From contig JALMQS010000816.1 of NCBI GenBank assembly GCA_024734495.1, positions 8,955,210 to 9,019,209 on the forward strand: a stretch of 64,000 nucleotides of DNA. The letters are read 5' to 3'. Below are positions 34,739 to 45,589 of this stretch, in pieces (within the stretch, counting starts at the first letter, position 1; every line of letters begins with the position of its first letter). The stretch is from Forficula auricularia. Lineage: Eukaryota; Arthropoda; Insecta; Dermaptera; Forficulidae. The notes beneath the pieces were generated by a model that saw only the letters and a program-made list of their open reading frames with translations, was not told where the DNA came from and searched no databases. Made by a program: the position numbers and the translations under genes.

Positions 34739-34815
34739 AGCTGGCGGGGGACAGAGCCGAGTGGAGACGGGTGGTTGCGTCAAACCAGTCTGTATACCGT
34801 ATACTCAATGATGAT
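34739..34815 (+). mobile_element. LINE 3' end, second copy of the FADD-family LINE
   Basis: The sequence reads GAGCTGGCGGGGGACAGAGC and on to CAAACCAGTC, then TATACTCAATGATGATGA. It matches the last 80 bp of the LINE at 16470-17275 and encodes the same GDRAEWRRVVASNQS terminus. It is an extreme 5' truncation. Confidence 0.85.
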
Positions 34816-35232
34816 GATTTAAATGATTACCTTTAAATATGTATAGACTCAAAGAATTTAGAAATAAATAGTATAAAAATGGAATTAAAACTTCTAAAAT
34901 AGTTTTTTTATGAGTGTATCCTATTTTCAATTTATTAACATCGTCTCTTCTCTTGATATGAATTAAAACTAGTAAAGTTCTTAAACGTTACCTAAAAATT
35001 TAACGAGAATGGTTAAAAAAATTAAACATTTTTTTTATCAACTATTTATTTGTGATACTAATATAGTACGTAATTTTTATGATTACGTTAATGTTTATAA
35101 TATTACATTTTATGGGTATTTTTATGATAAATGTTAATTAATGAATCAAGGCCTAAAAATGAACGAGGAGAGGATTAAAAAAAAAAGAAATTCCATAATT
35201 CATATAGACAAATGGTATTAGTTTGGGTTCAG

Positions 35233-35327
35233 GGATCAGTAGCTTAGTGGATATAGGAGCTAATACTCTTATGACAAAGCATTGCAGTACACATGCAAAG
35301 ATCCCGGGTTCGAGCCCCGGCTGATCC
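35233..35327 (+). tRNA. tRNA-like gene with 21-nt extra segment (anticodon ACA as folded)
   Basis: Acceptor stem GGATCAG (35233-35239) pairs perfectly with CTGATCC (35321-35327). The T arm CCGGG-TTCGAGC-CCCGG (35304-35320) is perfect and carries a full B-box. An anticodon arm TTGCA-GTACACA-TGCAA (35282-35298) also pairs fully, with a five-base variable loop after it. The D stem GCTT/GAGC with TAGCTTAGTGG (A-box) is present. TTTT, a pol III terminator, follows directly at 35328. The oddity is 21 extra bases between the D arm and the anticodon arm, and a C at the position after the anticodon. It may be an atypical tRNA, a tRNA pseudogene with an insertion, or a SINE head. Anticodon ACA would read a Cys codon, which normally uses GCA, so I doubt that it works in translation. 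Confidence 0.5.
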
Positions 35328-35331
35328 TTTT

Positions 35332-36134
35332 GTCCGTAATAAAAATAATCTTTTCTTCGTTCCCTAAATTTAAAAATTTGTTAATTAGAATGTTGAAGGG
35401 TTTTTGGCCAAATTTATTTCTCATTTAGAGCGATCATATAAGTCTTGTAAATCGAATTTAATAACTCGACGTAAATTACCACCGAGATAACTTACTTTTG
35501 AAGATCTCTTTGAAGTGTTCGCCCCCCAAATTAAAATTGAAGATAAAATGCTTACTAAACATTGAATCCAATAAAGTGTTTTTGAGAAAATCTTTATATG
35601 GTGTTTGTGTTTCACTTTTTCAGCTCGACCATTGACTTGTTAATAATAATAGAATCTTGAGTTTAAAATTTTTGACTAAACAGAAAGAGTAGAATTATTT
35701 ATAAAATTATTTTTTAGAGCACTTTGTTCAAGTTAATTCTTTTTTAGTTTTTTTTTTTCAAAATGATTTTAATAAAAGAATTTGAGTCTAGAACCTAAGT
35801 CTATAAATTTCACACTTAAGCGAAATTTTATAAATTTTCATTGATAATTTTAAGGATAATTAATAAAAATAAAAAAATGGTGTAAAAATGATTTTTTTCT
35901 GATTTTTTTATTAATTATTTTTAAAAAAAAGTAGCTATTCCATATTTTATATAAGAAAAAGAAAGTAAGAATAAATAAATCGTTCATTCTGTAATGTAAA
36001 TTTTTTCTTTTGCTATGAATCTTTTTATAATTTGCTAATTCATTAAAGATCACACTGTTTTAATATGAAAATAACTTCTTTTTTTTACTTAGGGAAAGTG
36101 GTGTAGGTTTTAGGTAAAACATGATATTAATTAA
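35332..36134. other. AT-rich spacer
   Basis: Minus-strand frames at 35421-35615 and 35850-36053 are unrecognised and probably chance. Confidence 0.4.
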
Positions 36135-36135
36135 T

Positions 36136-36350
36136 AAAGTAAAGGGTGTGTAGTTTCATAGTAAATGAAATAAAACTCAAAGAGGTTTATACAAACTCAA
36201 TATATTTCTGATTATTAGTCTATCATCAGGTGTTTACAGATTAAAAACTGTTTGTAATCTGTAAACTCCTGATGATATACTAATAATCAGAAATATATTG
36301 AGTTTGTATAAATCTCTTAGAGTTTGAAACTACACTCCCTTTACTTTATT
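36136..36350. mobile_element. Palindromic element with CTGATGA motif
   Basis: Arms of about 95 bp at 36138-36235 and 36250-36345 are inverted: TAATAAAGTAAAGGGTGT at the outer left and ACTCCCTTTACTTTATTA at the right, with CAAACTCAATATATTTCTG and its complement inside. The right arm has CTGATGATATACTAATAATC followed by AGAAATATATTG, a weak version of the recurring motif. Confidence 0.75.
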
Positions 36351-37104
36351 AATGAAAATAACTAATTTTGTGTGATGGATTCACTTTTCAATTGAGAACT
36401 ACGAAATTCCGCTACAAACATAACGCAATAATGACCCAAATGTAGGTTTGCTGACCTTCTCGGATCGGCTAGAAATCAGTTGTAGTTTTATTTAAACGAG
36501 AAAGTGAATAATTATCGTGGGTGTTTTGACCCAGTAGGGTAGTCAGGGTTTGCCGGAAACTACTTCAAAACTGTACAGAAGTCTATGCCCGCCTGGTTCA
36601 TATATAATATATCTTGTTCATCTTTTATTACAATTAATCCACATATATATATATATACTCTTATTAAATACAACCCTACTATTTCATTATTATGCAGTTA
36701 GGCGATAAAGTTACTGTGACTATACCTTACCTTATTTCATTCTGAATAGAAAATTTTAATACCGTCGTTTAAGCCTCTAATCCGAATGCTACCAAGAGTT
36801 GATTGATGTTACTGCCGAAATTAATTAAATCAAACAAATATTAATGGAACTTGATTTCACAACATAATATTAACACTAAATCCAAGTACTCTAAATCAAG
36901 CACGTATTCAGAAATTTTTGAAGTGAAACTTCTTTAGCGACATAAATAGATTATAATGAATTAAATTAATATAAATTAAATTCTTTAGCGACGTTTCTGT
37001 TTGAAATTCTTTGTTATAATAAAGGGGAAATGACATAATAGAGGAGAAATAAGAATAGCCTAGAAAGATTTGAAGAAAGCCAGCAAGTAATTATTAAAAA
37101 AATG
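36351..37104. other. Intronic DNA, nothing assigned
   Basis: No gene or bounded element. A TA run lies near 36640-36655. Confidence 0.4.
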
Positions 37105-37105
37105 A

Positions 37106-37170
37106 CAACAGCTAGATTTGAACTTGAGCCTACCAAGTTTAATGAAAACATTTTAACCACCGAGCCACTT
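37106..37170 (-). repeat. tRNA-like SINE head
   Basis: The minus strand reads AAGTGGCTCGGTGGTTAAAA (A-box TGGCTCGGTGG) and, 25 bases on, GGCTCAAGTTCAAATCTAG (B-box-like). Spacing is tRNA-like. No terminator or body was delimited. Confidence 0.55.
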
Positions 37171-37204
37171 ATAATAAACTTTTTAAAATATATACATACT
37201 GAGC

Positions 37205-37420
37205 ATCGAAAAAATTATATTTTACGAAAATAATGATTTTTTCAAAATGTCTGTTAGTACGTTACAAAATTTTGTGTACGGTCTAGCTCAAAAACTAGTG
37301 TGAATATCAAAACGAAATTTCAGATTAGATTCTTTATATTGAGATTAAAATCTGATTAGATATTGGCTGAAATCAAAACAAATGTTAAGGGCCCCGGGCG
37401 CCCCCGGTTCAAAAAATATC
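37205..37420 (+). repeat. Family B fragment
   Basis: GCATCGAAAAAATTATATTT, TGTCTGTTAGTACGTTA and CTAGCTCAAAAACTAGTGTG match the middle of 14967-15535. The family continues after the inserted foldback element as 37900-38035. Confidence 0.65.
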
Positions 37421-37649
37421 AATATAAGTCTTAGATACTTTGATCGATTTGTACAAAATTTCGCATATGCACTCTTTACGACCTTATGAAATTGATAGTG
37501 ACCCAAAAGAGGGGGGATTGGGCAAAATATTTTCAAACAAAAATCGAAGAAAGCTGATATTTCTAATAAAATAGGCTCATAATTAAAAGGAGATATTATT
37601 AAATTGAAATTTTCTTTTTGCCCAGAGAAGCAGAATTTTTATAAATTTA

Positions 37650-37890
37650 ATGAGACAATAAAAGAGTGTGTCTTCTGCTGGAATTATAAATTTTTAATCT
37701 ATTTATAACGATAGTTTCGAGAACTTTGCCCTCTTCATCAGTCTATTACAATTGTTCACGGGAATGTATGTAAGTTCAATTGTAATAGACTGTTGAAGAG
37801 GACAAAGCTCTCGAAACTAAAGGCTCGTTATGAATAAATTAAAAATTTATAATTCCAGCAGAGGAGACACTCTTTTATTGTCTCCTTCAA
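37650..37890. mobile_element. Foldback element with CTGATGA-type motif, inserted in a family B copy
   Basis: Arms at 37652-37760 and 37775-37888 are inverted: GGAGACAATAAAAGAGTGT-type ends, TTATAAATTTTTAAT, and motifs at 37712-37742 (minus) and 37789-37818 (plus). The minus motif has a full CTGATGA box, stem GAG..CTC and CGAAACTAT. The left arm is also found alone at 59636-59742. Family B text lies on both sides, so this is a younger nested insertion. Confidence 0.75.
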
Positions 37891-37899
37891 AGAGGTATT

Positions 37900-38800
37900 A
37901 TTAATTGCTAATGGGCCCAAAATTAAGAGAGGGTGGTTCTTTCATAAATAATTAAAAATTATTTTATTAAATATAAAAGATGGGCCAGGTGTATGGTAAT
38001 GTGAATGGCCACATCAGTTTATTTAATGACTTATATTTTGCATCCCTGTCCCAGCAATGGAAACGCCTGTAGGGCATGCAACCAAAAGTGAAGTAGGGGA
38101 GTATGCACGCCATACTGCCCCAGGAAGCATTTTGGTACCAATTGGTGAGAATGAAAAAAACAAAATTAAGTTTCTAATTTAATTCAGAGACAAAATTGAA
38201 TCCAATAGATATCGAATAGAGCTTTTTTGGGTTTTCCTACTTTAAATTTTTTAGTTTCTATATTCTTTTTAGTTTCTGTCTGTATATTCGTAGTGTGATA
38301 AAGTTTTACAGAGATAGAATTTTAATATTCTCTATGTCACATTTAGGTACTTAGTGAAATTGAAAATACCCGGTCATGTCACACTGCATTCTCACTAAAA
38401 CATTTGCAAGCAAACTCTCTTATGTCCACCCCCACCAGTTTCTGTAAAATTTGATCACGGCCATTAATCGATAATGGGGGATTATTTCGTAAATAATTAA
38501 AAGACATTTTATTAAATATTTGAGAGGGGCCAAGTGTATGATAAAGTCATTTGGATGGCCACATTAGTTTATTTAATATGAGATTAATTTTTCAGTCGAT
38601 TCAATATTCTGCTTACCCAGCAAGTCCCCTAGTAGCAGTAGTGCCTATATAGATTCTCGAAATCTATATAGGCGCTATATATTTACTATATAGTTTGAAA
38701 CATTGTGCTACTAGGGTCGTTATGTTTATAAAGAAATTTATAATAATAGTATATTGCATGGCAAGGGTGTAAGTGAAAATGAAATTCTCTCTTTATAACG
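37900..38800. repeat. Family B right-end fragments
   Basis: 37900-38035 carries AAAATTAAGAGAGGGTGGT, then GGGCCAGGTGTATGGTAATG and GGCCACATCAGTTTATT. 38455-38580 carries a second, similar right end with GGGGCCAAGTGTATGATAAAG. Between and after them nothing else was recognised; an inverted repeat ATTTCGAGAATCTATATAGG type palindrome is at 38648-38675. Confidence 0.6.
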
Positions 38801-39060
38801 AGCATCGTTTTGGTCCGAGTGCAAAAGGTCATTCCTAGAATAATAAAAATTAAGAAATTAATCTCTATAGTCAGAAACAGGATTGAACTTGTATTTGGCA
38901 CCTTTGCAATAAACCTAAGCTCTAAAGAGAAATGATTCTTCTATCCGTGTTCTTTGTAGTCATTTTCAATGAAAGAATCGCTCACCCGCACATTAGATAA
39001 TAAAAAAGTGAAAACTTTTTCAAGACTCAGTACACTAGAGCTGCCCTAGTAATTATTAAT
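38800..39060 (-). repeat. Family M SINE-like repeat, copy 1
   Basis: On the minus strand: TGAGTCTTGAAAAAGTTTTC, then AGAGCTTAGGTTTATTGC, a B-box-like AAGTTCAATCCTG, and a body with AATGACCTTTTGCACTCGG. 55205-55510 is a second copy in the same orientation. The TTGAAAAAGTTT block also occurs alone near 52770 and 56255. The promoter-like box suggests a tRNA-derived SINE. Confidence 0.55.
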
Positions 39061-39760
39061 AAACTTAAATATAAATTGTTAATTTATTATTAGCTATAGT
39101 TGCATTTTAACCACTGGACACTGCAGATATTAAAATTTTCTTGCTTAAAATATATATTAAACTTAAAAATATATATCGTATGTCTCTGGATTTTTTAAAG
39201 GGGATACACTTTGTGGTCTTTATATACAAATAACATCTACGGCTAGAGAAATTTCAATTCCCCCGTGAGCTTATGTGGATGAGGCTCACACATTTTTTTC
39301 TGAGGGGTGAGAGCAAACTTTATTTTTGAAATAACAAAATCGGAATTTTTTTTAAAAACGTAAAATATTTTTCTTCCGTTAAGTATCAGCTTAATGAAAC
39401 AAATTATTAAATAAATTCTATATTATTATATCAATTCTATGCAGCTATTTTTGTGTGAGTAAGCTACATATTTTCTACCTCGCTTCTAGCCTCCCAGGCC
39501 AAGTTTCTTTTCTTTACTTCAATACTCTATTATTACCAGCAGTTCCGAGTTATTTTGTGACATGGACAGGTTTTCAATGGGAGAGTGGGAATGACAAAAC
39601 ATAAATGACACAATGACACAAAAGAATTATTAAGTACATAGGCCTTTTTCAGGGAATGATGACAAATACTCATGAACTATTTTTCTCGGGAACAAAGCCG
39701 GTATAGCCAGATCCTATGTGATTTTTTAATTTATTTTTATATGTGTTCATGTATATTTAT
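39061..39760. other. Intronic DNA, nothing assigned
   Basis: No gene or bounded element recognised. Confidence 0.4.
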
Positions 39761-39915
39761 TTATATATGTGTTTATGTATAGTGCAAATTGGTGTAGTGA
39801 TCAAATTATAATTGGACAAATTTTTACAATGAACAGGACTTAAACTCTGACCTCTTGCTCGCGAAGCAGAGACGCTACACTCTCAGACAGCCCTCTAGAA
39901 CCCCATATTACTTGT
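39761..39915 (-). repeat. tRNA-derived SINE-like unit, left copy
   Basis: The minus strand has GGGCTGTCTGAGAGTGTAGC, GTCTCTGCTTCGCGAGC (anticodon-arm-like) and AGAGTTTAAGTCC (B-box-like), in tRNA spacing. The same 155 bp is repeated at 40680-40835, flanking the family D element on both sides. Confidence 0.65.
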
Positions 39916-39921
39916 ACAAAT

Positions 39922-40678
39922 ACAAATATTTTATAAAACAATCTTGAAAACGTTTAATTTTAAACCAGACATTTCAGGAGAAATTCTCCATTTATCAATG
40001 GAATTTTTTGTAAAAATTGAAAAAAAAGAAAAAAGTTGTTTTCACTAGTCTTTCACTAGTCCAGTCAACGAAGGCTCAAAAAAAAGAAAACATTGAAGAG
40101 GGGAATTTTTTTCTTATGGAATGTGTTTGGGGTAGTTAGGAGGTAAAAATAATCAAAGTCCCCAGTCCTAGCTACTGGGCTTAGTGGTGGAATGGGGGTG
40201 GAAATGTCCCGTTTTTTGGTTTTTCGCTTATATCTCAAAAACGGTGGGTCGTAGGGAAAAAATTACAGACCTGAAATTTTCAAATTGCTATAACTCCAGA
40301 CGATTTCAAGATATAATAGTAAATGTATATATCATTTTAAAGGAAATTTAATTCTCTACAACCTCTTTCACTGTACAACGAAAGCCTGAGGTGCTAGAGA
40401 CAAAAGTTTGAAGAAAAATGTAGGAAATTTTATTTTTTTCATACATAAACGATATTCGTGGGGAAATATCTCAAAATCCAGAAGGAATAGAGAAAAATTA
40501 AATGGATTCAATCTTTTAGTAAATTTTATAAGCTTCCATTTTGCTAAGACTAATTTTTTCCCTTCGACCTACCGTTTTTGAGATATAATTGAAAAACCAA
40601 AAAATGGGAGATTTCTACCCCCCTTCCACCCCTAACCCCTGAAGCTAGAACTGGGGACATTTAGTATTTTTACCTCCT
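39922..40678 (+). mobile_element. Family D long-TIR element, copy 1
   Basis: It is near-identical over about 750 bp to 48225-48955 in the same orientation. An inverted repeat within it pairs 40135-40280 (GGAGGTAAAAAT, CCCCAGTCCTAGC, TCTCAAAAACGGTGGGTCG) with 40550-40678. The outer right arm is missing here compared with copy 2. The first 130 bp hold a decayed hammerhead-like arm (39960-39995). Confidence 0.75.
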
Positions 40679-40679
40679 A

Positions 40680-40835
40680 ATATATGTGTTTATGTATAGT
40701 GCAAATTGGTGTAGTGATCAAATTATAATTGGACAAATTTTTACAATGAACAGAGCTTGAAATCTGACCTCTTGCTCGCTAAGCAGAGACGCTACACTCT
40801 CAGACAGCCCACTAGAACCCCATATTACTTGTACA
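40680..40835 (-). repeat. tRNA-derived SINE-like unit, right copy
   Basis: Close to identical to 39761-39915, including TCTGACCTCTTGCTCGC and GACGCTACACTCTCAGACAG. It directly abuts the truncated right side of the family D element. Confidence 0.65.
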
Positions 40836-40911
40836 AACTGAATAACATAGTCAGCTAACAGAGTCAGCTAAATAAATAACTAGAGATGGTTAAAAACCCA
40901 ATTACTCATTT

Positions 40912-40942
<31 letters not shown>

Positions 40943-42732
40943 GCTGTTATTTGAAGCAAAACATCTATAACCATTATCTAATTTAGGTTTCTAATATTTT
41001 ATTTATTTAGCCTTCTTCAGTTGACATTTCCACAAACACACATATTTATAAATTTCTGAAAATGTTTTTATTAAATTTAATATACCTCAAAATCTAAATT
41101 TCAGTTAAAACTAGAATTTAATTTTTGGGCTTCCCATAAAACTTATTGCTTCACAGTTCTAGATAAGACAGCTTCGATCTGGGATGGCAGTTATATTGTA
41201 TTATTTTTTTTTTAAATCCTTAGAGCAGAGGTTGGCGAACCGGGCCAAATTATCCCAAAAAATAGGATTTTGCGGGTAATGAGAGCTCAATAAAAATAAA
41301 TAAAATTAAGCAAATAAAAATCGCATAAGCCCGAAAACAATTCAAATTGCGTTTGCTTCAAAAAGCTCTAATTTTCATATTATTTTTCAATAAAGAAACA
41401 AATCATTTCTCCAATAGTTTAAGGAAAAAATTTTCACTGAAATTTTTTGTACTAAAATGAGTATTTTATTATTAATTTTGTTTATTATATATACTTTTTT
41501 TATTTCATCTAGTTTATTAATATTATTTTTTTTTTTAATTTATTCATTTTATAGTAATATATATTTTTGGGTAATAGCTAAAATAGTTTAGAGGTATAGC
41601 CGTTCCTTTTCCGGTGAAGTTAGAAAATCAAAACTTCAATTGTCTTCTTTAGGGTTCCCAAATGGAAGCGACCAGCTTGGGATTGAAACGTCTGTAATTA
41701 TACCAACAACAGCAAATTAATATGTATTAGAGATTAGACGGCCATGCACCGATCTAAGAAGAAATCACACTAAATACTTCTTAATTTCCGTGATTTAATG
41801 GGTTCTGTCTCTCTTTTATGCTAAAACGGCTGGCATTTAGATTAGGAAAGTGTAAATGTAAAAAAGCTTTTGATAGAACTAGTTTTAATAGTAAACAAAT
41901 GGGACATTCACCTCTTTTCATTTATAAAATTTGTTTAAAATCCTTGTATAAAAGATTTATAATTTTTACTTCATTATTTAAAGTGGTAGAGTGGTATTAA
42001 TTATCTGATATTTTATAAAGAGATTGAATTGTAAACCATTACAAAAGTACCTACAATCTAAATTGATTTTTTTAATCTATGAAATAATCTTGACTAGCTA
42101 TTTTAATAAACTTTCCAAATAAAATTTTTCGCTGGATATTATTTATAGAACTAAGAGCAATAAACTTTGTACACTTTGCTTAATTGAAACAGTTCATTTG
42201 AAATAAACTTAGAAGTATTAAAAATAAAAATGCAGAGTAGTAGGGTTTCTAAATATATATATTTAGTTAACTCTCTTATTACCGGAAAATACATTTATTC
42301 CTTCAATTAATCAATAACCAAACTTTTAAAAATAATTTGTTTACGGTCATGTCATTTGTCAACAGGAAGTGATGAACGTTCTTAATGAAGAGCCTCGGAG
42401 AGGAGGACCTTTCTCCTTGCTGACTCTTTTTTGGTTCTTTGAATAAAACTTGACCTGCACAAAGGATCGCGTGTTAACTAGTAAATATTCGTGCCTCGGA
42501 AGTTGCTAATTAGGTTATTTATAAATATTATATTAAATAATAAAGGTCTTGAGTTGTATTTAATTAAAGCTTTATATAGCAAAGATTTATTTTCATCCCC
42601 GTTTGCTTTCAGGGGAACAAGTAAAAAGTTCAATAATTTTTTGCTAAAACCATAGGCTAAATAATTAATTCTTAAGTAAAAATAAATCACCCTTTCGCAG
42701 AAAAATCGAGATAAGGTATTTAAATATAAATA
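40836..42732. other. Intronic DNA with a hAT-like left end and a G homopolymer
   Basis: (GT)n then a run of 17 G lies at 40912-40941. CAGAGGTTGGCGAACCGGGCC at 41226 is a hAT-like terminus without a partner found. Around 42362-42440 a short GC-richer patch follows AACAG and reads EVMNVLNEEPRRGG in one frame; I do not recognise it. The 118-codon minus frame at 42478-42834 runs into the foldback arm and is spurious. Confidence 0.4.
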
Positions 42733-43135
42733 TATGAATAAGTTGTTGTAGGGAAATAAGGGCAATAGCTTATGTAAATAATTTTTAATTTTTGCAAACG
42801 TTTGGTCAACTTTGTTGACTTCCTCAGGGCTCAAACAAATTAACTTCTTTGCATATTTGTCATTCTATCAATATTCATTCTTAGCAAACACATAAGGCCA
42901 GTCATAACACAGATTGAAAATATTTTCCTATTTATTATATGTTCGATGGCTGGCCTTATGTGTTTGCTAAGAATGAATATTGATAGAATGACAAATATGC
43001 AAAGAAGTTGATTTGTTTGAGCCCTGAGGAGGTCAACAAAGTTGACGAAACGTTTGCAAAAAATTAAAATTATTTACATAAGCTATTGTCCTTATTTCCC
43101 TACAAAAACTTATTAATTTAAACGATGGACATAAA
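42733..43135. mobile_element. Foldback element with GTCAAC/GTTGAC hammerhead-like motif, copy 2
   Basis: Inverted arms at 42740-42905 and 42945-43125 pair closely: TTGTAGGGAAATAAGG, TGTCATTCTATCAATATTC, TTAGCAAACACATAAGGCC. Motifs are at 42797-42828 (minus) and 43023-43056 (plus, CTGAGGAGGTCAAC, AAA, GTTGACGAAACG). The similarity between arms is higher than in copy 1 (17755-18060). Confidence 0.85.
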
Positions 43136-43159
43136 TAATCAAAATATAAATATATGTTT

Positions 43160-43635
43160 ATAAATCCGCCCCTGTCTCGAATACTGTACGCATCTGTGGA
43201 GAGGGGCTTCCAAGCATTCTCTTGCCACCCTGGATGAAATTCAAAATCGAGGTATCAGTCTAATTGACCATTCGACCCTCGACTCGCTATCTCATGTAAG
43301 AAGTGTTTCCTCGCTTTCTCTATTTTATAGTACTATAGATATGCGTTTTGCTGATTCTCAACACTCTTTCGCGGTTAAATTGCTACCGGGCCACTTCATT
43401 CGCCACTGCTCTTATCCCGATGACTTGAAGGAACTGGAACGCTCTCACAGCCTCCGTCTTTCCCGGCACTTATAACCTTCAAAACCCGGGTATACAAACA
43501 CCCACGCCTCAAGCCTTTCGATTGATCAATTTCCTCTTCTCTTCGGTAATGCAAGGACCTTTCGAGATCCATAGGGACTGCATCTTTCTGGTGCTCTGCC
43601 TACTTGGATTCAATTTCATTAAAAAAATACAATAA
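43160..43635 (+). pseudogene. Decayed LINE C-terminus (same family as 3683-4240)
   Basis: It reads AAATCCGCCCCTGTCTCGAA, then GCCACCCTGGATG, TGACTTGAAGGAACTGGAAC and CTTCAAAACCCGGGTATAC, and ends with GGTAATGCAAGGACCTTTCG and an A-rich tail near 43620-43635. Compared with 3683-4240 it has a deletion of about 60 bp and several frameshifts and stops. It is a dead retrotransposon remnant. Confidence 0.85.
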
Positions 43636-43869
43636 TAGGCTTCTATGGTTTTTAACATCTCAAGAGAACCTCATTTCTAATACCCTATCGTCGAAGTCAA
43701 TGAATATCATTAGATTGCTGTCTCTGGCTGCTGCAGCCTACTGAAGTGTAAACTTCCCAATTAAAGCAAGTATTCTTTTCTTTTATGTGAAATATTCTTT
43801 TTTATTGCTCATATGAGGCAAACTACTAAAGAAACAAGAAAAAAATCTACCAAATGTAAACATAATCAG

Positions 43870-44265
43870 TGGGCCCTTAGAAGACTAAAAATCTAAAAAG
43901 TAACCAAAATAGGGGGGGGGGGGGAGGCCGGGGATAAAAATGAAAATCTAACTGGGCCGTTAGTTTTTGCACTTATAGACTTCTGGGTCCCCATTGATTA
44001 TGTAAACAATATTTGGTTGAGTTTGGACCAAAGGCCTATATTTTCATTTTTTGACCCGCCCCCCCCCCTCATTTTGGGCGGTTTCTTTTTGAATTTTTGA
44101 ATCTTCTGGAGGACCACTGATTATGTACCTATACAAAATTTGGTTGAATTTGGTCCAAGGCCTAGATTTTCTTTTTTTGACCCTCTCCCTAAATGATTAT
44201 AAATGATTTTATTAAATATAAGAGAGGGGCCAGGCGTATGTATGGTGGCCACATCAGTTTATTAG
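43870..44265 (+). repeat. Family B-like fragments, rearranged
   Basis: Several copies of a module with CTTCTGGGTCCCCATTGATT, ATGT, CAAAATTTGGTTGA and GTTTGGACCAAAGGCCTA follow one another at about 43870, 43960, 44085 and end in GGGGCCAGGCGTATG and GGCCACATCAGTTTATT. The module repeat of about 100-130 bp suggests local amplification inside a family B copy. Confidence 0.6.
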
Positions 44266-44889
44266 TAATAATTGTTGAGCATCTGAAACTAAAATATTGC
44301 AATGTAAGAAGAAAAATCCACATATATAAATTCCAAACAAGCGTAATATTTCAGTAATATTATTTTTATTTATGGCATTGGCAAACACAATTCTAATTTA
44401 ATTTCCATCTAATAGAAAGTTGCTGACGCGCTTTACTTAAAAGTCATTTGAATTATATTAAAAGAAAAAGTAATTGAAATAAAAAGAACGGATCGCCTGT
44501 ACATTTTGAAAACGCAACTAACTATGACACTTTCTTGAGAAGTTGCGGAGATTCAGGCGTAAAATGAGATTGCTTTAGAAAATAGGATATATTTTTTACA
44601 TATTATGTCATTTATTTAAGAACTGAGATGTTCTAAAAATATTATAGACTATAAAATTAAAATATAACCTATATTTTTTATATCATTATAAATTATAAAT
44701 ACCACTTATTGATTCATCATTATTTTTCCGGAACTATTACAGTTAAGACCTTGAAATTGTAAGATGAATTAATTGGAAGAAGTTAGAAATCTCCGTTTCA
44801 AATAACCTATCGCATTTATGAGACTAAATCTAATAGCTAATCCCTTATATTATTATAGGTACTTTTAATTGTAAAAGAAATGAATTTTT

Positions 44890-45432
44890 ACTTTATCCAA
44901 TGCGAAGCATGGGGAAAGTATTGTAATGTCTCGCGGCAAGCGCGACTTCAAAGGGTCCTCAGGTAAAAACTACGGAACCCATGGACTCAATTAAAGTCAC
45001 AAATTGTAGTATTAAATTAGGTTGAATTTTAGCACGTGACGGTTTTGCCAAAAATTACATGGGGTCTCGTCGAGAGGCCAAAAAGTGCGATTTTTTCATT
45101 TAGTGCGTGCGGATGGATGGATGTTATCGTTTTTTTCGCCCACGATTTTTTCCACACCGTTGCACCGATTGAAATGAAATTGAAAGCCTACCATTACTTT
45201 AACAAAATGAAGCGCTGATTGGTTTTTGGTGCATATCGGCCCATAAACATTAGTACTTTATTTCAGTACTTATTTAGTATTTTTTTAATATCTTGAAAAT
45301 GACTTGACCAATTTTGATGAAATTTAATATCCTAATTAAGTACCTTGGGGAGCACAAAAAAGGTTAAATAAAGTTTTTAGTAATATTATATTTTAAAGTA
45401 CTTTAATCTAGAATAAGATAGTACTTTTTTAA
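44890..45432 (+). repeat. Family A interspersed repeat, fullest copy
   Basis: It begins TTTTTACTTTATCCAATGCG at about 44887 and ends near AAGATAGTACTTTTTTA. Shared blocks are CTCGCGGCAAGCGCGACTTC, CTACGGAACCCATGG, GGTTTTGCCAAAAATTACAT and GATGGATGGATG. Other copies are 1741-1960, 3355-3570, 31918-32120 and 60948-61055. No TIRs or tail were found, so its class is open. A 60-codon frame at 45036-45218 is inside it. Confidence 0.75.
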
Positions 45433-45589
45433 AATTCTTTAAAATTTATTCAATTGATCGTTTTAATATAGCTCATTTAACCTAACTTAAGTAAGAATGG
45501 ATAGTTTTCTCTCTGTGAAATGCAAAAAATTTGGGAGGAAATTTTATAAGTAACCATAGCAACTGCGTTGTTGTCTTATCCGTTACCTT

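Noticed and set aside
35233..35327. Confident tRNA-Cys call
   Set aside because: The ACA anticodon and 21 extra bases are not those of a normal tRNA-Cys, so only a tRNA-like call is made.
42362..42440. Possible exon after AACAG, reading EVMNVLNEEPRRGG
   Set aside because: No recognised domain, no donor site before the in-frame stop, and it does not fit GRK2.
42478..42834. 118-codon minus-strand frame
   Set aside because: It begins within the foldback arm at 42797-42834 and otherwise consists of Leu/Phe/Asn/Tyr-rich chance coding.
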